From contig RCTD01000017.1 of assembly GCA_014898415.1 (NCBI GenBank), positions 991,001 through 1,055,000 on the forward strand: DNA of 64,000 nt. Reading direction: 5' to 3'. The stretch comes from Stromatinia cepivora (Eukaryota; Ascomycota; Leotiomycetes; Helotiales; Sclerotiniaceae). The position numbers and the translations under genes are program-made. Positions 13,424 through 25,757 of the stretch are shown here, one piece after another (the stretch's first letter is position 1; every line of letters begins with the position of its first letter). The notes beneath the pieces are model-generated. The model saw only the letters and a program-made list of their open reading frames with translations. It was not told the origin of the DNA and did not search any database.

Positions 13424-15450
13424 CCCCCCAAATTGAAAAGCAATTTGAAACAAATAGAAAGGTATAGAAAATAGCAATTTATATAATTCGTAAATAAATA
13501 TATAAAGCAATTATAAATAGATATTAATAAAAAAATAGTATAATATATAAATCTGAAATGATTTTGGTATTTTTAGAATAGGGAAGAATTTAATTGTATA
13601 TAAATCATAAATATCTTTTGATTTTTGATTTGTTATATACAATATTCTTCGAAATCAAGATTTTGAATAATAAAAAGAAAGTTTTTTATCAAGAGAATAC
13701 AGAAGAATGATTGATTTTGTAGTGTAGTAATTGAGAATATATATAATTGCTAGATTATAATATATTGATTGCGATAATGAAATAAAATGAATGAATTTTT
13801 AAAGGTATATAGATTTCCTTTTTATATTTTTGTTTTTGTTTTAATTAAGTTTTTATTGATTATTATTATGTTTAAGATTTTGGGGTTTAAGAAGGCTAAA
13901 TAAATGAATCTCAATTGTATTAAGCAAATAATAGTTGAGAAAAAAGTTTTGAAAGAATTAAATATAAGAGAAGATTTCAGTACTCTTTTGAAGAATTAAT
14001 AAATCGAATAAAGAAAGTTAATGAATTTAATATAGATAATAAATCAAGATATCGATTTTTGGCAATATAATTTAATTAAATCTGTTTCTAGAATGATATA
14101 CAATTATCTATTTCAGAAATCATTTTTTTTTATTGAAAGAATTGTTGTTTATTATAATCAATTATTTGTTATAGATTTAGATAATAATTTGAAGATAGAT
14201 TTTGTTCTTGAATTTTATTATATAATTGAAAGGTTTTATTAATCCTATATTTGTAATTATCGAAATAAGGATTATTTAATAAAAAAGAGAAAAAAGAAAG
14301 GGTTTCTTTATTTAATGATAATAATCTATTCGATTCTTCAATACTGGATTTTTCGGATAATAAATTAAATGAAAAAGAAAAAGAAAAAAGATTGTTGAAA
14401 ATTATTGATTTTTTAATCAAAATAAAGAATAAAGGGAATTGTAAAGAAAGAAATGATTATTTATATATTCGATATATAAAATCGTTAATTGTTGAAAGAT
14501 ATAATTTCTATAATAAATACTTTGTTGATTCTTTTAAACCGAATAATCGTTGATATTGGAATTGTAATATTTATTTGTATATTTCTTTATTGGTTTTCTT
14601 TTATCCTTTAATAGATTATTATATTATTGTTTATTGGCAAAATTCGAAAGTAAATTTTTTGTTTATCTTTTATCTTTATAATATATTAATTATTGGTTAT
14701 ATAGTTTAAATAGGAATACAGGATTATAATAAAAGTGATATTGAAGATTAAGAAGAAGAGAAAAATTGTTCTTTCGCTTTTATATCATCGTTCCCCTTTT
14801 TTTCGCTGTATTATTCATCAGAGTCCTTGAAAGGCCAAATGGAAGAAGTATATTATGATTTCGGAGAACGATAATAAAGATAAAAAAGAAAGAGTGATGA
14901 AGAAGAAGAAAAGAAAGGAATGAATAATATATTCGAAGAAAAGAAAAAGAAAGGATAGTTCTTCGACTTTTATAGTATTAATAGCATCAATAGTTTTAAT
15001 TGCTTTAATTATTTTTTGTTCATTGATTATTATGGATAATTTTGAGGTTTTTTTATTTGAATTTCAAGTTATTAAATTTAGAAAGAAGTTTATCCTTTTT
15101 CGAGGACAGGAAAATGAAAAGCGGAGAAATGATCAATCTTGATTATTCTTTGTTTTTTGATAGATATAGAATATACGAATTGAAATGTATTATAGAAAAA
15201 TATAATGGTTTGGGATATTAAATAGAATTTATTCTATCTATACCAAAAGGAAGAATTACAAACTTTAGATTATTGTTATTTAAGCTTTATAATCCAGATT
15301 GTTATTATTCAAGCTTTATGATTCTATTGTTTATATCTTGTAGATTGAAAAGGGATCGGAAGTATTTGAACTTTTGTCTTGTAAAATTCTTAATGAATTT
15401 ATCAATAATTATATCAATGATCGATAAATAGATTATATAAAAGTTCCCTT
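13424..15450 (-). pseudogene. Extra 3' region of the 309-bp-LTR Copia with an unrecognised degenerate frame
   Basis: Between the RNase H end and the polypurine tract there are about 2 kb. On the element's own strand an open stretch at 14169-14420 can be extended upstream through a few stops to about 14560. It is Ser-rich and Leu-rich with SFSFSFNLLSEKSSIEES as a typical piece. I do not recognise the product. It could be a third gene of the element, a captured gene, or a long 3' untranslated region. The segment 14750-15150 is purine-rich (GAAGAAG and AAAGAAAG runs). Confidence 0.4.
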
Positions 15451-15509
15451 TTAAATATTCTTAATGTAATTATATATTTTGGATATCGATGTAATATAGT
15501 TTCGTAATA

Positions 15510-15850
15510 ATCTATTTATTCTCATCAACTATCAATTTAATTGTTTACTAATTGTTATAAAAGATCGTTATAAATTCTTTCATTATTAGATCGATTTCTT
15601 TTAAGAAATATAGAATAATTATGGTTTCTTTTAATATATATTTGATTCCGAAAAGTTTTATTTTAATAATCAAGATAATTATAGTATTTTGCTTGAATAC
15701 TTTCTATATAATTAAATTATCAAAAAGGAATATAATATACCCTTAAAATGATCAATAAGTATCTGGATTATCTATAAAAGAAATATTTGAGAAAACAAAA
15801 AGTTGTGGTATTTAATTATTATTATATTGGATTATAAGATATCTTATATT
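15510..15850 (-). pseudogene. Copia RNase H remnant
   Basis: Minus-strand reading shows NPDTY, then GYIILFLFDNL, LFGIKYILKETII, FFKEI-like LYFLKEIDL and FYNN--TIKLIVDENK, which follows the Copia RNase H pattern in order (the SxGYxxxL, ExELLAL--TAKEAI and DNQ--I positions). The acidic residues expected at the active site are partly replaced by Asn or Lys. Stops interrupt the frame. Confidence 0.65.
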
Positions 15851-16555
15851 CTATAGATATTATAAATAATGATTGATAGTTTTTATATAATTATTTAATA
15901 GATTAATCAAATAATAGTTTAATTGTAAAATAGCGAATAATATATTTATTCTTATAATAATTATAGTATATAATATTGATCCCATTTTTTTTTGATACAT
16001 TTTTATAATATATATAAAAATTTAACTCTGATTTTTCTGAAATATTATTATTGAGAATAGAGTATTTATTATTCTATTTGTTACTTTGAATTTTTTAATA
16101 ATCTTTTCAATATATATATTATAAATTAATTATAGCTTTTTCTTGAATCGATTATAGAATATATATATATCTAGAAACTATTTAGTATTTCCTAGATCTT
16201 ATAGTTCATATATAGTTTTAATTCCTTTAATAATCTTTATAACAGTTGATTCGTTTTTTTTTATAATAAATAATCTAAATATTGTTTACAAAGAAAAGAA
16301 TTATAATAATATACTTTGGATTAATATATAAACATAATTTTTTTTATATTATATCAATTCTAGTTTTTTAAATGTTTGTATGAAATCCTTAAATTATATA
16401 ATTAGGGAATCTTATAGATTATATAAAACTTAATCGATTATAATATTTTTGTTTGGGATTTTATATTCATTAAATAAATAATATATAATTAGGGTATTGG
16501 AAGGATTATATAAAGTATTAACGAAAATGTTGATTATATTGTATTACTTTATTTC

Positions 16556-18231
16556 TGTGACGAACCCAACAAACGTTTAGAGATCAATCTTAGAATTAAA
16601 AGTTATAGAGCTAAAGAGAAAGTACTACGAAGTTATATATATGATCAACTCGAAGTTTAATATTATATTAATCCGATCGGATATGATTATATGTATTTTG
16701 TAATACTATTCTCCCTTTTTGAAGAGTTTGTTTCGAATTTATTTTAAACGAATGAATTAAGTACAAAATGATTATTAATCGTTTTCTTTTAAAAATATCT
16801 GATGCGAAGTATATATTATAGTTAACGAATATGTATCTATTATATTATATGTTTTCTTTAAGTGATCTTCAAAATATTGATTATTGATTATCTTTTCTAG
16901 ATCTTTATTATTGTTGTTTTCGGATTTAATAATCAATATAATAACTGGAATAGGCTTTTATCGATTTTGGGCTTTTTGATATAGATCTAATAAATAAATT
17001 TGTATTTAATAAAAGATACTTTTATATTGTATATATTTATTTTGTTTATATAAAAGAGTTCTTTCAAAAGAGGAAAACTTGGGTGTTTGTATATGGGGTA
17101 GAATTAAGGTACAATTGGGTTTGTTCAATTGAGTATTAAAAGAATTAAAGATATCAATAATATTAAAGTTGTTAATATTTATTGGATTGTGATTTCGAGA
17201 ATGGAATGGATTCTGTAATATATATAAGGCTTTAGATTTACTAGAGTAGGATAATATAGGGAATTCATTTGTTATACGAATAATTAGTTGTTATATAATT
17301 TAAACAAAATCGGAATAAGAATAAGGAAGAGAAAGTTATTGAAAAAGATGATTTCTAAAAATAACATTGAATTCATTATAAAAGATTGAAATCTTATTCG
17401 AATCGGATCAATTCTGATCTTTGACTTTATAAAGAATCCTTTCGAATTTTGTAATATAAATATATAAAGAATTGGTTTTTTATTTAAAAATAAATAATTT
17501 GTTTTCAGCTTTTTGGATTTTATTCGGATTGTTGTAAATATATATGAATTGATTCAAGATCGTTGTATAATTTAAAGGAATATTTTGATCAAAAGAAGAA
17601 AGCTGAAATAATATTATAATTTGTATATAAGATTCGAAATTGAAATAAATATAATAAAATTGAATTATAAAATTATCGATTATAATGTTATCTATTTGTA
17701 ATTTCGTTCGAATCGAAGGAAATCAGATATCGAATTTTTGAGAACTATTATTGAACTTTTCAAAATCAGAAAGAGAAAGTTTTGAACAAAAAGGAATATG
17801 AACAATAGGAATGCATTCGAGAATTAAGGAGTATAAGAACGAGATTTCATTTTGTTGATGAGTCATTTTGTTATGAAGTTTTGTAATTGCAAGGTTTATC
17901 GAATTATAATTTATAGTTTAGAAATTAAGAGTAAAAAAAAAGACAATACTTTTGAATAATATCAAAAAGATTTATATATAAACAAAAGAGCAAAAACGAT
18001 ATATTTAGATAAAAATAAATGGAGTATATATAAATATATATAAATATTATTTTATTTCTTATTTGAAAGAATTTTTAATAATATAATGAATCCAATAAAT
18101 GTTTAAAGATCAATTTTAGAATTAAAAGTTATAGAATTAAAAAGAGAGTGCTACAAAGCTATATATATGATCGGCTCGAAGCTTAATACTGTACTAGCCT
18201 GATCGGACGCGATCATGTGTATCTCGTGACA
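16556..18231 (-). mobile_element. Short gag-only LTR retrotransposon (1,676 bp), nested in Copia
   Basis: Two 150-bp LTRs (16556-16705 and 18082-18231; TGTGACGAACCC ... CTCGTGACA) flanked by ATTTC on both sides (16551-16555 and 18232-18236). A C-rich tract next to the left LTR (polypurine on the minus strand) gives the orientation. The 1,376-bp interior encodes, through stops, a Gag-like protein on the minus strand (region 17300-17800). There is no space for protease, RT or integrase, so it is non-autonomous. A collinear second copy is at 57151-58617. The LTR termini and polypurine tract resemble those of the Gypsy element at 58618, a possible helper. Confidence 0.85.
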
Positions 18232-20278
18232 ATTTCAAGATTATATTTAATAATAATTATTATTATAATTTGAAATAATCGATTTGTTAATATAAATAGT
18301 ATAAATAATCTCAATAATATTTTTAATTTGGAAATCTTTTTGTATTATTAAATATAAATGATAATAAATGATTAGATCTTGATCATTATATTTATATATA
18401 AATATTTATTAAAAGGGAATCGATTTTGTAGATTCCGATCTAGAATCGATTTTATATCAGGTTTTTTTAGTTTTAAGGTTATTAATTTTAAGATTGTAAT
18501 TCTATTTGAATTAATATTTTATTTGATAATCTTTTAATTGATAATAAAAACGAGATAATTTTGGAATTGTAAATATATGAATTCGAGGAAATGGTATTGT
18601 TTGTAATCTTTTGATTGTAGATCAAATGAAAGATAATGATGGTTTTGTTTTAATTCTAGTAATGATTATATTATGAATTGTTATAAATTGAGAATATTTT
18701 TTTATATTGTTTATTCTTTATTGATCAAATCAGAATATAAAATGAAAGTTATTTAAATAAGGTAATTCTATTAAATTTATTCTTTGAGATATAATAGTTT
18801 TTATATAGAATTCAATATTGGGATTGTTTATTCTTCAAATCTATATTTATTTTCGAAATCAATTTGTTTATAAGTAATAAATCTAAAGTATATTTGGTAA
18901 ATAAATTAAGGGCTTTTCAATCTATAAAAATAAGTAGATGAATAAAATCTTTATAATTATCCTTGTTTTGAATAATCGTTCTGTTTATTTCGATATAATC
19001 TTGTAAATCAAGAATTCTAGTGAATTGCTTAAATTCTTCTATAATATAAATATCGATTATTTGATTAATAGAATTCATATAATAAATGAATTCCTTATTG
19101 AACATTATATTTCGAATAACAATAATTCTATTAAATTTAGATATTTATATATAATAGATCAATATATCTGGAATATAGTTTATTAAATATTTAATATATA
19201 CTCGAGGATTGATTTTATATTATTTTCTATTAATTCTAGTTTCTTTGTTTTTATTCAAAGGATAAATTCAGTATTCATATTTATAGATTTTATTCCAATT
19301 GGAATAAAGATCATTAGATATTTTCTTTACAAATAAAGGATTATCTTTATAAAGATAATTATAGAACTATATATCGAATATTTCATTGAGCAATTTGAAG
19401 GATTTAGTTTTCAAAGGATTTATATTATATAGATAAATAATAATTTGTATTATTTCTATTCACAATTTGTTTAATAAATTTATTATAATCTATATTTTTA
19501 TTTATTTTATAATTATTTCTTATTCTATATATTCTGATTCTTTATTGAATTTATATATATAAAACAAAGATAATTCGAATTTGATATCTTCTTATTTAAT
19601 CTATTTTTCAAATAATATTGTTTTTATAATTCCAATGATAGATATATTATTATTCTATTTAATCGTTATAATCATTAAGTTATATTTATAATAAACCCAG
19701 ACTACAAAGCTTTGAATAATTATAAATACTTTGTTATATATTTTGCAATAGATTGGATATAAAAAAATCTTGTTATAATATATTTCTTTGATCAATAGGA
19801 GTTATAATATATTATTATATTTTTTATCGAAATCAAAAAGATCTCATTGGATTTTGTAAAAGAGCCGAAATAACTGATGATCATTTAGAATACAAGAAAT
19901 GATTTGCTTTGTATAGATATAAGTATAATCGATGTAATTGGAACGAATGATACCTTTTATTTTGATATTTTGTCTTACAAATACTAAATATTCAAAAACT
20001 TTCTTATTCAAATATTCAGAATATTTATATTATATTTCTTTTGTATCTTCTTTTGGAAAAAATGAATTATAAGAATAATAGAATATTTTGTTTATTTTTT
20101 TATTCATTATTGGATATATTATAAAAAAAATATTTAAAAAAATAAATAAAAGAATACTTGAATAAATAGAAAATGATTTGTATTCTAAAAATATAAGATT
20201 TTCAATATAAATATATTAAGCAATTATTATATTATTTGTATAATTTCCTTTATAAAAAGTATAATTATATCCTAAGAA

Positions 20279-20665
20279 TTATAAACCGGTTTTCTTTAAT
20301 CGAATTTTCGAAATAATATTAATATAAAAGTCAGGGATGAATACTATATCGTTCAAGATTAGATCATCATTAAAGTAATCTTCTTTTTTAATGATTCCTT
20401 TGATAATACGAATTCTATATCTTAGAACTTGGAAACTGAAAGTGTTTATTTTTACAAAATCATTGGGATCGGATAGTCGATATCGATAATTATTTAATAA
20501 AGATATATTATTTATGATATATATAATATTATAATTATTGAGTAAAATATTATTAAATAAATAATATATTTTCATTATTATAGAGTATACCTTTAATTGA
20601 TTATATCGAGTATTCAAAATAATAGTATTGATTAAAGGTTTTAAAGGATCAATAGAACTTTTCAT
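20279..20665 (-). pseudogene. Copia protease / GAG-pre-integrase remnant
   Basis: A 128-codon open stretch ending in DLILNDIVFIPDFYINIIS and IRLKKTGL, the Copia block that follows the retropepsin and leads into GAG-pre-integrase (the 'VLYVPDLxxNLLS' position). The upstream ILNTRYNQ is where a DTG/DSG protease motif is expected, here mutated. The same segment recurs at about 35385-35750. It is part of the element at 13113-22399. Confidence 0.65.
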
Positions 20666-22404
20666 TCATTTCCTTTTGATTCAATTAGAATAAAATTGCT
20701 TTTATAAATATGATCTTATTTAATCCCTAATTATTTATAATTCATTTTCATTGAATATCTTTTTGAATAATGGATTGGTTCTTTCAGTAAATATTAATTT
20801 TATGATTTTACAATTATAAATAATATAATTATAATCAATTCTGTTGTTCTATTCAGATTCGGTTTTGTAAAGATATTTTCAGATTTTCTTGATCTTTTGA
20901 TTACTTTTAGAATTGATATTTTTCTTATTCTTCTTAGATTTTTTATTATTTTAAAAAAAGGTAAATATAGAATATATTTCTTTTTTAGTTTTTAAAGAAA
21001 TAAAATTCTGAAAGATTAATCCTTCAAAAATGTTTCCGAATTGTTTGAATAAAAGATTAAATAATCCGAATTGATTGTTTATTTCGATTTATATAATTAT
21101 AATATTTATTTAAATTGAAAGTATTTTAATATCAATAACTTATAGAAAAATATTGATAGTAATTTCATTCTGTATTTTAATGATTTTGTATATAAAAACT
21201 TTGATATAGGTTATAATCTAATCTTTATATTATTTAACAAAATCGGTTTTATCGAATAAAGCTTATATTAAAATAGATTGATATTCTTGTAATACTACAA
21301 ACTTGATAATAGTTATTATAAATATAAGTTTCCTTTTGAATATATTAATAATTATTTTGAATAAAAAAATTATAATATTTTAATTGAAAATGAATAGCTT
21401 TATAAGATATATTTAATTAATTAACGATTCAATTCATTCGTAAATATTACAGAAAACTTTATAATTTTATATATATTTTTGTTATCAATATTGATATTTC
21501 AATTGAAAAAAAACAAGCTCAAAAAAGATTTTTTGGAAGGTAATTGGAAATGGAATAATAGATCTATTAGAAATAAATCCTGATATATTATTATCAGAAT
21601 CTTTTATTTTTGTATCTTTATTTGTATCTTTTTTGAATTGAATTATTATAAGATATTCTGAGAATTCCTTTTGATATTGAATTTATTTCTTTTGATTATA
21701 TTTGATTTGAAGATCGATAACGAAAGGTAAAATAGATGATTTGATTGAAAATTAATTGATTTGAGTATAAATAGATTTATTTGTTAGATCGAAATTTGAA
21801 ATGGATATAATTGATATAAAAACAAATAGATTGTTTTTTGAATTGATTAAATTCCAGATTTTTTGAATTTGATATTTATTTTTTAAATATAAATATTATT
21901 TCAATTATTGAATATAGATTATAAGAAAAAGATCGTTTTGATTTTTTGTTATATTGAATAAAGATAATTGAATTAATATAAATATTGAATTATAAATAAA
22001 ATAGGAATAATATTTTAAGAATGATTTTTTGGATATTCAATAATTATTGAATAAAAGGTTATATAGATTAAGGGCTATTGGGCTTATAATTATTATAGAA
22101 TAGTATAATTATAAAGTACTTTCAGGGATCAGAGAATAAATGATATATATGATTAATAGAGTAAAAGAATTGAATAATTTATCTTTGATTATATAAATCA
22201 AGAATTATATATATAGAATAAATGAATAATTAACTATTTGATATATATTTTAATTAAATTAGATCTTTATTTATTAATATATCAGGATTATCTTATCAAT
22301 CGATAGATTGGTAAAGATTAGAAGATCCTTCATTCCGATTGGAAAGTATACACTTTGATCCTTTATAGGATACAGAGGATCATAGGGCTTTCCGTGACAA
22401 GTAT

Positions 22405-23949
22405 TCTATATAATCTTCTCAAATCTTATATATCAATTAATGGAAGAGATTCTATCTTGAAATAAATATTATTTGATAATGTAGTACAAGGTTATATATT
22501 AGTAAAGAATATAAATAATACTTTATTATTAAAATCCCCAAAACTTTTTTCGTTATTTAGTTATAATACAAAAGTCTTTGATTAAAATAATCCCGGATTG
22601 AATTATTCATTATAAACATTTGGGTTTGAAATTACTAATATAAATAAAACTCTTCTATATTTTCTTGATTACCAATTAGATACAAATATATTACAAATTG
22701 CGATAGACGATATACTGATTAATAAAGATAATTTCGGTTTTAATAATTTCTTATATATCAGTTTGCCTTTAAATATAATACACCAATAGATCTTTGATAA
22801 TAGAGGTAGTATCTTTTAGGATTTTATTAATATTAATATAATAGTAAACATTGATCCGATATTAGATATATATTTAATGTTTATTAATACTTTTGTTAAT
22901 GAAAATATTGATCGGGTTGGTTTATATAATGATTATTTTGATATATTGATCAATAATGTAAACTGAATACTATTATATTAGATTAAGATTGTAATTCAAA
23001 TTGATATATAGGCAGATTGCAGATCAATATAAAAATATTATCATTATAATATATAATGTTGATATACGTTTTGTAGATTAATTCATCAATTACGATAATA
23101 TTATCATTATTATATTTACTTATCTATTAAAGCAAGAATTTGATTGCATTTTCGTTTCTATTCTTTACAGAGATATTGTATCTTCTGATAAACTTCTGTA
23201 TTCTATTTCTATGAATGAGTCCGACTATGGATTGCTTTTATTCTCCTCCCTTTCGGAATCTCCGTTTGAGTATATTGGTATCAACTTGGTTGATAAGTGT
23301 AAAGTAGTTTAGTCTATTATGATTGTAATCGTTCTTATCATTCTTAACTATAAGAAGCTATGTATATTTATAGGTAGAAGCTAGTGCCTGCACTAGCTAA
23401 TATAGCACTCTCTATATGATTATATAATTGATATCCCGACAGAGTACTTTCTTTAATCGAACTTTACAGAAGGCATTTATATCAATTATCATGCTTTTGA
23501 TTTACAAAATATTACTCTGCGGTACAAATTCGGCTATAGATTATTATATATTATTTTTTTTATATTCTAATTTATCAATTAAAAAAATTATACAATTATT
23601 ATTACCAGAATTTCCTTTTGGGATAATGAAGAAAGGTGGTATAAAAAACTTATAGGATATCATTATACAAGTAAATATATAGATTGAGAATTCAGAAATT
23701 ATAGATAATATAGAAATTGTTCAATTATATATTGGAGTATCTGATGGGCTAGTTTAACAATTTCGAGGTTTTAATAAAATTAAGATTATATTATAAGAAA
23801 AAGTGAAAAAGAACTTTGAATTGATTTGAAGAGATCTAAATATCTAGGATATTAAATCGCAAATATGGAAATTATAAAAGGGGATTTATAATATATACAT
23901 TGATTGGAATAATCGAGAACTATCATTTTCAGGTGTATTAAATTTATAA
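22405..23949 (+). pseudogene. Glycoside hydrolase family 3 beta-glucosidase relic (C-terminal half)
   Basis: Reading plus-strand frames through RIP-type stops gives the GH3 C-terminal order. It starts with an LVKNINNTLLLKSPKLFSLF block (usual VLLKN--G-LPL-----I--FG) and continues with YDPILD-like sequence and FINTFVNENIDRVGLYNDY. NESDYG is at 23214-23230, then FTEGIYINYHAFDLQNIT. FGYRLLYIIF at 23529-23558 corresponds to FGYGLSYTTF. The fibronectin-III-like tail follows (VQLYIGVSDGLV, FRGFNKI, FELI-RDLNI-DIKSQIW, LSFSGVLNL) with a stop at 23947. A one-base shift lies in the T run near 23550. The family hydrolyses terminal beta-glucose residues, usually as a secreted enzyme. The catalytic N-terminal domain is missing: a 7.6-kb Copia sits immediately upstream. 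A 169-bp LTR insertion at 23273 further breaks the gene. Confidence 0.82.
23273..23441. repeat. 169-bp solo-LTR-like insertion inside the GH3 relic
   Basis: Flanked by GAGTA on both sides (23268-23272 and 23442-23446). Termini are TATTGGTATC (probably TGTTGGTATC before RIP) and GATATCCCGACA, an LTR-like TG...CA with inverted ends. Removing the insert and one GAGTA restores the GH3 frame from SPFEY into F-L-(stop, CAA to TAA)-S-N-F-T-E-G. A perfect palindrome with 9-bp arms lies at 23379-23398. No other copy was seen in the window. An intron is a weaker alternative because the target duplication fits exactly. Confidence 0.75.
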
Positions 23950-25329
23950 ATGAAGAATTTAGAGTAGAGGATTGATATTAGGGAAAGTTAATGGTATATA
24001 TAATATAATATATATTATTTCTTTTCGTTAAATCTTTTTAATGATCAGTTTTGGAATATAATGAAAAATTTAATTATTTGAAGTTTAGATACAAATTAAA
24101 AGTATAATATAATAATTAATCTGAGTTAAATAGAAAATGTGAATTGAATTTAATTGTTTACTTTTTCTAAGTAGTGATCATATTATATAGCTAGTATTAA
24201 TAGTTGTAGTATCCCAGTATTACAATAGATAGCGGTCATACTCTTAGCTTTTAGATTCTTATACAAATGAGAACTCTGGTTATTAGAAGAGTCAAAGACC
24301 TTAATAGAATTATAATCTCGAAATACCATCAAATTCTACCCTCAGCTTCTTATGAATTCTAATCTTAATAGAAGTTCTCATTAATTTCATATATTTCAAA
24401 TATAATTTTGATAAAAATTTGATAAAAATTTTGATAGATCAATTAATAAAAGATTTCAATCCTATTAAAACCTCCAATTCTACAATCTATAATTTAATCT
24501 TATAATTCTAATTAATTATTCGAAATAAGATTGATATAAAACAATATATAATTATTGATATAATATCTGATTTTGAAAAAAGCAATTGATCGATATGATC
24601 TGATAATATAATAAGATCTAAATATTATATTATAATCTTATCTTCTATAAAAGGATTAATCTTAATATCTTCTCTATTATTATTATCATTTGTTTAGGCC
24701 ATCTTTTATTTTGATATATTATCTAATTTAGTAGAAGCTTTTGTGATATCTTATATAGGACTGTATAATAAACAACTGCACGCTATATAGTACATACGCA
24801 AGATTTCTAGAGCATGAAGCACGTGCGATAAGGTTAATCTCGATGCAAAAAATCGCTTAGTTCTTGTTAATCTCTTTATCGACAACTCTTATATCTCTTA
24901 TTTATAAAATCTTTATTAACTATTAATTTATATAAATCTTACTTTTATATTCTGAATTGTGATATGTTCCATTTTAATATTCTTTATTCTAAAATTTCTT
25001 AATCTAATATTTTTTCAATTGATATCTGTCTTGTTTTAATATTAACATTATAATTGCCTTATAAAGAATGAATCTACTCTAATTACCCTTGATTTACTAA
25101 TAATACTGAATAAGATAGATCTTAATGGAATATAAGAAAATATATAATGTATTAATCTATAATGAAGCTTTACAATAATAATAAACTTTAGGATTTTGGG
25201 ATTCTTAAACTAATAACGATTATATATAATATTATATTAAATATTACTTCAAATATATTTTGATTTTTTGTATTTATTTTATATATTTGAATCCTTTAAT
25301 ATAGAATCGAATTCTTTCATTATCAAGAA
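23950..25329. other. AT-rich intergenic stretch between two relic genes
   Basis: RIP-type AT-rich sequence. Less AT-rich patches occur at 24180-24400 and 24740-24880. No gene, repeat or RNA was recognised. Confidence 0.45.
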
Positions 25330-25757
25330 TATTTATTTCGTTGATAGTATCTATCTTTTTAATATATTTGTAATCTTCTATTAATTAATTGGAATTTTCT
25401 TTATTCAATTGAAATACATTTTTGATAATGAGTTTGATAAATAGGGTAACTTTATTCTTTAGCAATGCAATATCTTTTATTGATATCTCTACTTTGTTCG
25501 ATCTTTTTACTTTTTTCTGACAAAAGATCCAAAACTTATTCGAATTGTTTCAAAAGAAATCAGATTTATGTTTATTAAGTACAATATATATATAATCAAT
25601 TTTTATTCTACTTTTCGTTAATTATATAATAATAATATTATCTCTGAAAAAATGAAATTTCAGATTTCTCTTTTTATATTTATCAATATCCTTTATATTA
25701 TAATCGAACTAGAATATCAAAAAGTTTTTGAATTAATTTATATCAAATATTTCCTAA
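25330..25757 (+). pseudogene. UROD/MetE-like (methionine synthase II-like) gene relic, 5' part
   Basis: Plus-strand reading gives FVDSIYL near the start (usual HLVGSIPL), then IFDNEFDK-GNFIL-QC (usual IPDGETG-RGNFIFWQ), and before the Copia junction SEKMKFQISLFIFINIL and ELEYQKVFELIY (usual RFQVSLPTPxN and xxPEYQxxxEPxYE). The frame continues on the other side of the Copia at 31238 once one CCTAA copy is removed. The family resembles the C-terminal domain of cobalamin-independent methionine synthase; its substrate in fungi is not generally known. Stops are C-to-T or G-to-A type. Confidence 0.75.

Larger units (their letters stand above)
13113..22399 (-). mobile_element. Full-length Ty1/Copia element with 309-bp LTRs, RIP-mutated, carrying a nested element
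   Basis: LTRs at 13113-13421 (3' LTR in element direction) and 22091-22399 (5' LTR), both 309 bp, flanked by identical AGTAT (13108-13112 and 22400-22404). A C-rich run at 13422-13430, polypurine on the minus strand, adjoins the left LTR and fixes the orientation. After removing the 1.68-kb insertion at 16556-18231 the element is about 7.6 kb. Protease/GAG-pre-integrase sequence is at 20279-20665 and Copia RNase H at about 15510-15850, both minus strand and in Copia order. Gag-like sequence lies at 20666-22090 and is shared with the fragment at 35385. Roughly 2 kb lies between RNase H and the 3' LTR, more than usual. All frames carry stops. Confidence 0.9.

Noticed and set aside
23428..23655. 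75-codon open frame starting with ATG at 23428
   Set aside because: The start lies in the inserted LTR; only its end overlaps the GH3 relic, in the frame used after a T-run shift.
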